Assembly: GCF_014117325.1 (NCBI RefSeq)
Contig: NZ_CP059732.1
Span: forward strand, 3,671,001-3,735,000
Direction of reading: 5' to 3'
DNA: 64,000 nt
Source: Spirosoma foliorum
GTDB lineage: Bacteria > Bacteroidota > Bacteroidia > Cytophagales > Spirosomataceae
Numbering within the stretch: the first letter of the stretch is position 1; every line of letters starts with the position of its first letter. Shown in pieces: positions 58,737 to 64,000 of the stretch. The position numbers were made by a program, and so were the translations under genes. The notes under the pieces are model-generated. The model was not told the DNA's origin, made no database searches, and saw only the letters and a list, made by a program, of their open reading frames with translations.

Positions 58737-61083
58737 TCAGGACGGCAAAATCGAATCCAGCAACTCAGTTACCGCTTCCAGTGAAACAGGCTTGACCAGA
58801 TGCCCCGTAAAACCAGCTTCCCGACTCCGGCGTTTGTCGTCGGCTTGCCCATAACCGGTCAGAGCAATCAGAATCAAATCACGCCCCCAAGGCTGCTGGC
58901 GAATCAGACGCGCCGTTTCATAGCCATCCAGACCCGACATACCAATATCAAGCAGGATCACCTCCGGCTGCAGATGTTCAGCAGCCTCCAGCGCTTGCTG
59001 CCCATTATAGCGAACATCAACTTTGTAACCACTCATCTCCAGAAGCAAGGCGAACGTATCAGCCGCGTCGGGATTATCATCTACCACTAAAATCCGACGA
59101 CCAGGGGAGGGTGATAGATTCGAGTCGGGGAGAATTGGCAGCGCTTGGGCAGATCCGGTAAAACCAGGTAAATAAACTAGAAATTCACTCCCCTTACCCA
59201 ATCCATCACTTCGAACTTCTACCCGTCCACCATGCAGATCAACCAGGCGTTTGACCAGCGTTAGCCCAAGGCCCAATCCACCCTTGGAACGGGCCAGTGA
59301 ATTGTCGACCTGTGCAAACAATTCGAAGATACGTTCCTGCTGATCAGCCGCCAGACCAATACCGTTATCACGCACCCGCAAGCGAACCTGGTTATCCACC
59401 AGAGCCAGATCGACCCAAACCTGCCCTCCTTCCAGCGTGTACCGGGCACCATTGGTAAGTAGATTGGTGATTACCTGTGTCAGGCGAGTGGCATCACCCA
59501 GTACCTGCAAAGGCTCGGTTGGCAAAACTACCGTCAATTCACGGGAAAGCGATTCATAAAGAGACTGTACGCTTTCGACAGCATGAGCCAATACTATTCC
59601 CAGATCGAGTAGCGCTGGCTGCAGCACGATTTTCCCCTGATTAATGCGACTCACATCCAGTAAATCATCCACCAAACGAACCAGATGATCCACCTGACGA
59701 CTCATCACGGCAAGGACAGAGCTCATCGACTCATTTTGTTCTGCGTCTAGCGTCATCACTTGCAACGCATGCCGAACGGGGGCAAGTGGATTGCGTAGCT
59801 CATGAGCCAGCATGGCCAAAAATTCGTCTTTTCGTCGATCCGACTCCCGCAAGACTTCTTCGGTAGCTTTGCGCCGGGTAATATCACGGGCCACTGTAGA
59901 GACGCCAATAACCTGTCCAGAGGCATCCTTCACCGGCGAGAGGGCTACTTCCAGAGTCAATATCTGCCCGGTTTTGGTGATGTGAACCGTTTCAAAGCTA
60001 TCCAGCTGCTGAGCTTGTTTTATCTTCTTTATATCGCCTATTACGTTGGCCAGACCCTGGGGCAGGGCAAGCTGGGTCAGCGGTTGACCAATGACTTCCT
60101 GCGATGAGTAGCCATAAAGCGCTTCTGACGCCTGGTTCCAACTGGTTATCAGACCCGCAAAATTAACAGTCAGTACCGATTCCTGGGATGATTCGACAAT
60201 AGAGGCCAGAAAATAGTTAGCTTCTTCAGCTTTCTTACGTTGAGTGATGTCGACAAAGGTTAGCACCAGGCCATTGATCCGGTCGTCAGCGGTACGGTAA
60301 GGTATCATTCGCCCCATAAATATGCGCCCATCCTTGGTACCTACTTCTCGCTCAATAGGTTGGAGAGTGTCCAGTACCGATTCCGCATCGACCTGCCATT
60401 GAGGATAGTCGAGTCGACCGGTAATGTCGCTTAAAGGCCTCCCCGCATCGGTGGCAATCAAGTTAAAAATAGTCCGTGAAGCTGGCGTAAATAGGTTGAC
60501 ACGAAGGCTCCGATCCAGAAACAGGGTGGCAATATCAGTGGCATTGATCAAGTTCTGCAGGTTGTTACTGGCCAGCAAAAGCTCTTCTACTTTTATTTTT
60601 AGCTCCTGGTTTATGGTGGTGAGTTCTTCGTTGATCGATTGAAGTTCTTCCTTGCTGGTCTCTAACTCTTCGGCTGATGAACGTAATTCCTCGTTGATAG
60701 CCTGCAATTCTTCGTTGGCCGCTTTCAGTTCCTCTGCCTGCAGTTCATGCTGCTCGTTTGCCATCCGTAACTGCGTCTTGACTCGAATCAATTCTTCTTC
60801 CAGTTGATGAGCCATAGGCTCGATGGCAAAACGCTCACGGGTTGGTTCGCCTGATTCCTGGGTTGTCGGTTCAAAGAGAACCAACATAAACCCACGGGCT
60901 GGATTACCCTCCCCTAATACCGGACGAACATGGAGGGTAATCAGTTGATATTGGTTCCCTAAACGAACCGTAAGTTGGGGCACCACCACCGGGTTTCGCT
61001 GCTGAGCAGCCTGGTAGAAGGCAGACCGAAGTTCCAGACGCAGATCGGGCAGGATGAGTTGAAGTAGATTTTTGGACGGCTCG
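58737..61083 (-). CDS. C-terminal part of the CheB-CheR-PAS-kinase-receiver protein (frame 2)
   Basis: This frame encodes, from 61083 down, the rest of the PAS-like region, a long heptad coiled coil (EELQAINEELRSSAEELETS, EELQSINEELTTINQELK) and two PAS domains (LFLDRSLRVNLFTPASR; VNFAGLITSWNQASEALYG). HisKA (LAHELRNPLAPVRHALQVMT), HATPase_c (NLLTNGARYTLEG, GLGLGLTLVKRLVDLHGGRV) and a C-terminal receiver (VDDNPDAADTFALLLE, ILLDIGMSGLDGYE, LVKPVS) follow. The first Met in this frame is at 60989. It is the natural continuation of the CheB-CheR frame, interrupted at the C-run 61084-61093. Confidence 0.88.
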
Positions 61084-62776
61084 CCCCCCCCCCGATATGC
61101 AAGTACTGCCCCGCCCGCTCGGACAGGTGAAGGATATCAAAAGCCTCGTTGACCAGGATCGAGGGAGGGGCATATTGCTCAAGCACCTGGTGATGCAGTT
61201 CGCCATAACTCATGCGGCTGTGAACGGGATTCTCATTAGGATGGCTGGCACCTGACACCCGTTTCTGGATGGAGCCTACCCCAGCACTGCTCTCGGGCAC
61301 AGGGTAGGTGCGGGTAACCACCGACCGACTTTGAAAGAGATGATGCTCTCGGTTGAAGGGGGCATACAGATCACCTTTCCCGTCGGTGCTCTCGGCCAGA
61401 CCCAGCAGCAGATAGCCCCCAGGGTTAAGGGCAAAGTGAAACGTCTCCAGTGCCCGTTGCTGTGCCGTTTGATTGAAGTAAATGAGTAAATTTCGGCAGC
61501 TTACCAGATTCAGCCGGGAAAAGGGCGGGTCTTTGAGCACATTGTGGTGGGCAAATAACACCATATCCCGAATTTCGGGCCGAACGCGGTACTCCTCCCC
61601 CTCTTTGGTAAAAAAGCGACGGAGCCGTTCGGGTGAAACGTCGGCGGCATCATTGAGGGTATAAAGCCCTTCACGGGCGGTTGCCAGCGCCGTCTCATCC
61701 AGGTCAGTGGCGAAAATCTGTACCGTTGGCGCATCAACTACATCCAACGTCCGTTCAGCGCAAAGCATCGCCAGCGAATAGGCTTCTTCTCCCGTAGCAC
61801 AGCCCGCCACCCAGATGCGCAGGGTATCGTCCTGGGTTTTGGCCTGGGTTAATAAAGGCATTAGCAGCAGCTCCAACGTGGTAAAGACGGATTTGTCTCG
61901 AAAAAAATTGGTAACCGAGATCAACAGATCTTTTAGAAGAGCCTGGATTTCCTCAGGATGCGCCCGCAGGAAGGTGACGTAAGCGGGCAGGTCGGTCAGG
62001 TTATGCACGTTGATGCGTCGCTCGATTCGCCTGAGCATCGTAGGGCGCTTGTAATTGGTAAAGTCGTGGCCAGTATGCACGCGGAGCTGCGTAAACACCT
62101 CCCGCAGAGCATGCTGGGGCTCGTCAGACCCAGGCTGGAGCCCTCCGGCGATAACCAGAGCTACCCAGTTGTGAGCATACGCCCGCAATCGGGCCGGAAT
62201 CTCCTCGACAGGCAGGATATCATCCACCAGATCAGTCGCTATGGCATGGCGGGGCATCTCGTTGTAAGCGGCCTGACGGGGATTCTGTACAAAGACCGCT
62301 CCGCCCCGCTCCTTAATTCGCTTGAGGCCCATGGAGCCGTTGGCTCCCGTGCCCGAGAGAATTACCCCAATAGCCCGCTCCATGTGCGACTCGGCCAGGG
62401 TGCGAAAGAAAATATCCACCGGTGCCCGTCGGTCTTCGATCTGGGCATTGGGGAGCACCACCAAGTGCTCGTCATCCATTTGCAGATGCTTATCGGGGGG
62501 AACAACATAGACGTGATTAGCAAGGACCAGCACACGCTGCTCTACCTTATGAACCGGAATGCTGGTTACGCCTTGTAGGATTTGGGTCAATTGGGAGTCA
62601 TAATCGGGCGAAAGGTGTAGAATCACTACGTAAGCCAGGCCCGAATCGGGGGTTACCTGCTTAAAAAACTGGGTCAGCGCTTCAACGCCCCCCGCAGAGG
62701 CTCCAATGCCTACAATGATTGTCTCTGACGGCGGGATCTGATCTGGTGTTTCTGGGGTTATTTTTTTCTTGCTCAA
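60959..62776 (-). CDS. N-terminal part of the CheB-CheR-PAS-kinase-receiver protein (frame 1)
   Basis: CheB methylesterase domain (residues 15-200: IIVGIGASAGGVEALTQFF with S27, ILHLSPD with H54, LSGTGANGSMGL) fused to CheR methyltransferase (~215-480: HTGHDFTNYKRPTMLRRIER, WVAGCATGEEAYSLAMLCA, FSRLNLVSCRNLLIYF). The expected catalytic Asp of CheB is Asn in TGANGSM. The frame leaves the conserved protein at HIGGG (61093-61084, ten G on the coding strand) and ends 42 codons later in unrelated sequence; eight or eleven G would join it to frame 2, about 1345 aa in total. No CheA, CheW or MCP genes are nearby. Confidence 0.88.
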   Translation of the reverse strand: MSKKKITPETPDQIPPSETIIVGIGASAGGVEALTQFFKQVTPDSGLAYVVILHLSPDYDSQLTQILQGVTSIPVHKVEQRVLVLANHVYVVPPDKHLQMDDEHLVVLPNAQIEDRRAPVDIFFRTLAESHMERAIGVILSGTGANGSMGLKRIKERGGAVFVQNPRQAAYNEMPRHAIATDLVDDILPVEEIPARLRAYAHNWVALVIAGGLQPGSDEPQHALREVFTQLRVHTGHDFTNYKRPTMLRRIERRINVHNLTDLPAYVTFLRAHPEEIQALLKDLLISVTNFFRDKSVFTTLELLLMPLLTQAKTQDDTLRIWVAGCATGEEAYSLAMLCAERTLDVVDAPTVQIFATDLDETALATAREGLYTLNDAADVSPERLRRFFTKEGEEYRVRPEIRDMVLFAHHNVLKDPPFSRLNLVSCRNLLIYFNQTAQQRALETFHFALNPGGYLLLGLAESTDGKGDLYAPFNREHHLFQSRSVVTRTYPVPESSAGVGSIQKRVSGASHPNENPVHSRMSYGELHHQVLEQYAPPSILVNEAFDILHLSERAGQYLHIGGGASRPKIYFNSSCPICVWNFGLPSTRLLSSETRWWCPNLRFV

Positions 62777-62802
62777 GAGGAAGGTGGTTTAGGTATGGAA
62801 GA

Positions 62803-63870
62803 TTACAAAAGAGCGGAAAGGGCAGGCACAATACCGTCGGAACTGGTAGGTTGATCGTCGGGGGTTTCCGGTTTTAGCGCAGGCTGAATTCGTGCGGCCT
62901 GACGTAGCAACTCACTCCACTGTTGATCCACCTGAGCTAGCTGAAAATAAAGGGCCGCCTGCCTGGGTTTGTTAGCTGCAGCAAACTGGTCGCCAAGCTG
63001 ATTGAGCAGTATAACCCGTTCATCCATACCCCGCAGAGCACTGTACAAACTCTCCTCAATTTTTCCGGTTACGCTGGCTAGCAGGGAATCGGCCGAATAA
63101 GCATGACCAGTATGGCAACGATAACGGACAAGTGATCCCTCCTCAATCTTTATCATCACCCCGTGACAGTCAGGACAGGCGTAAGCACTGAACTGACCAA
63201 ATTGAGCCATTGTATTACCTAGTGCCGTGTCTTCAGCCGCGATGCGAATCTCTGTTTTCGTTTTTTTATCCTGATTTACAGGTATGGATGATGTCGGGTC
63301 AACCTCTTGCCCTACCAGTTGGACCAATAAAGTGGCTAATTGAGCGATGGGGGCAATTGCATCGATAGTTACCTGACGGATAGCACTTTCGGGCATGGCT
63401 GATACCGGAGCTTCCTTGGGGTCCTGCACCAGGGCCATGCCGCCATACTCCTTAATGGTCCATAAACCGGCCGTACCATCGTCGAGAGCACCGGACAAGA
63501 TCACGCCGATGACTCGGTTGCCATAAGCATAGGCCGCTGAGCGAAACAGCGGATCGATGGCAGGACGAAAGCGATTTTCTTTGGGCCCATGGGTCAGGCG
63601 GACGTGGTCATTTTCCAGCAGCAAATGATGATCAGGTGGCGCGATATAAATGCGATTCATCCGAATGAGCTCGTTCGAAACAGCATGGGCAACGGGGAAA
63701 GTCGTTAGCTTACGGAGTGCCTGGGGCATGACCCCCTGAACCGTAGGTGCCATGTGCCAGACAATAAAAATGGCCGCGTCCAGATCAGGAGGCAAATGGG
63801 CGATGAGTTGTTGAATGGCCTCGAAGCCACCAGCCGATGCGCCTATGACAATAATATTTCGTTTTTCCAT
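62803..63870 (-). CDS. Stand-alone CheB-type methylesterase with zinc-ribbon-like C-terminus
   Basis: 355-aa protein without receiver domain. The CheB triad is visible: S12 (IVIGASAGGFEAIQQL), H39 (FIVWHMAPTV), D131 (VILSGALDDGTAGL). A C-terminal extension (~225-270) has paired ligands CPDCHG ... RCHTGH suggesting metal binding, followed by helices. Such CheBs pair with CheR-type fusions in non-chemotactic signalling; the fusion gene starts 27 bp downstream. Its promoter is not evident; the last 130 bp of the window (63871-64000) hold no feature I can support. Confidence 0.9.
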   Translation of the reverse strand: MEKRNIIVIGASAGGFEAIQQLIAHLPPDLDAAIFIVWHMAPTVQGVMPQALRKLTTFPVAHAVSNELIRMNRIYIAPPDHHLLLENDHVRLTHGPKENRFRPAIDPLFRSAAYAYGNRVIGVILSGALDDGTAGLWTIKEYGGMALVQDPKEAPVSAMPESAIRQVTIDAIAPIAQLATLLVQLVGQEVDPTSSIPVNQDKKTKTEIRIAAEDTALGNTMAQFGQFSAYACPDCHGVMIKIEEGSLVRYRCHTGHAYSADSLLASVTGKIEESLYSALRGMDERVILLNQLGDQFAAANKPRQAALYFQLAQVDQQWSELLRQAARIQPALKPETPDDQPTSSDGIVPALSALL

Positions 63871-64000
63871 ATCAAGGATGCAGTGTGGTCTGTCGGATCG
63901 GCTACTGGCAGGCTACTAACGCGGAGCTGAATGCGACTTGAGTCGAAGTGCTTGGTTAGGTGTGGACTTGCACTTACGAATATAGAGGAATTACCCTTGG

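Noticed and set aside
58737..63870. Chemotaxis operon based on CheB and CheR domains
   Set aside because: No CheA, CheW, CheY-motor or methyl-accepting receptor genes are present; the domains are fused to a PAS kinase, typical of non-chemotactic signalling.

Overview
The window looks like a chromosomal segment of a Bacteroidota bacterium, most likely Cytophagales near Spirosoma. This is inferred from gene content and from signals visible in the DNA: promoters of the form TTG-N20-TAnnTTTG (before the tRNA pair and the MarR gene), few Shine-Dalgarno sequences, LytS/LytTR two-component pairs, CdaA, malate:quinone oxidoreductase, twin-arginine-exported Gfo/Idh/MocA and NIPSNAP proteins, and many long intergenic palindromes. 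No database search was possible, so the genus is not proven.

Layout. 1-3.2 kb: the start of an exported CarboxypepD_reg-like (probably TonB-dependent receptor) protein, a LytS-type kinase with its LytTR regulator, and a DeoR repressor. 3.5-9.2 kb: exported carbohydrate-related proteins, namely an alpha-helical exported protein of unknown activity, a lipoprotein dehydrogenase/cytochrome c broken by a 1-nt frameshift, and a Gfo/Idh/MocA oxidoreductase. 9.6-13.2 kb: an SDR enzyme, an AraC regulator, a small unknown gene and a decayed GH95 fucosidase. 13.6-20.1 kb: M20 amidohydrolase, NIPSNAP and UPF0303 genes, a MarR-membrane protein-MFS-isochorismatase operon with a visible operator, and an ECF sigma factor. 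20.1-26.8 kb: a repeat-rich gap, then YtxH, DoxX, and three regulator/SDR units (AraC with two tandem SDRs; Crp/Fnr with one SDR). 26.9-38.3 kb: gamma-glutamyltransferase, a complete insertion sequence, a membrane protein, a membrane-bound LytTR regulator, mqo, a DUF6909-like protein, a DUF2279 protein, a beta-barrel protein and an HtrA-like protease. 38.4-49.3 kb: housekeeping and chaperone genes (DUF4332, cdaA, a GrpE-like/Hsp70/membrane-protein operon, rnz, STAS, purC, thiolase, and a TPR plus VWA pair). 49.5-49.7 kb: tRNA-Ser(GCT) and tRNA-Pro(TGG). 50.5-63.9 kb: a signalling island with single-domain receivers, a multi-PAS kinase, a receiver-Crp fusion, a fatty-acid desaturase, a receiver lacking its Asp, an isolated histidine-phosphotransfer-like domain, a giant CheB-CheR-PAS-kinase-receiver protein split by a frameshift, and a stand-alone CheB.

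The most notable points are: (i) three conserved genes broken by small frameshifts, two of them exactly at 10-nt homopolymers (49289-49298 and 61084-61093); (ii) an insertion sequence that landed in a palindromic repeat, so that removing it and one 3-nt duplication restores a perfect 17-bp inverted repeat; (iii) a 16-bp palindrome shared by a Crp/Fnr-family gene and the SDR gene after it, at the same distance from each candidate -7 element; (iv) a compact Hsp70 operon with a miniature GrpE-like partner and a C-terminally anchored unknown protein; and (v) several families of long, sometimes nested, intergenic palindromes.
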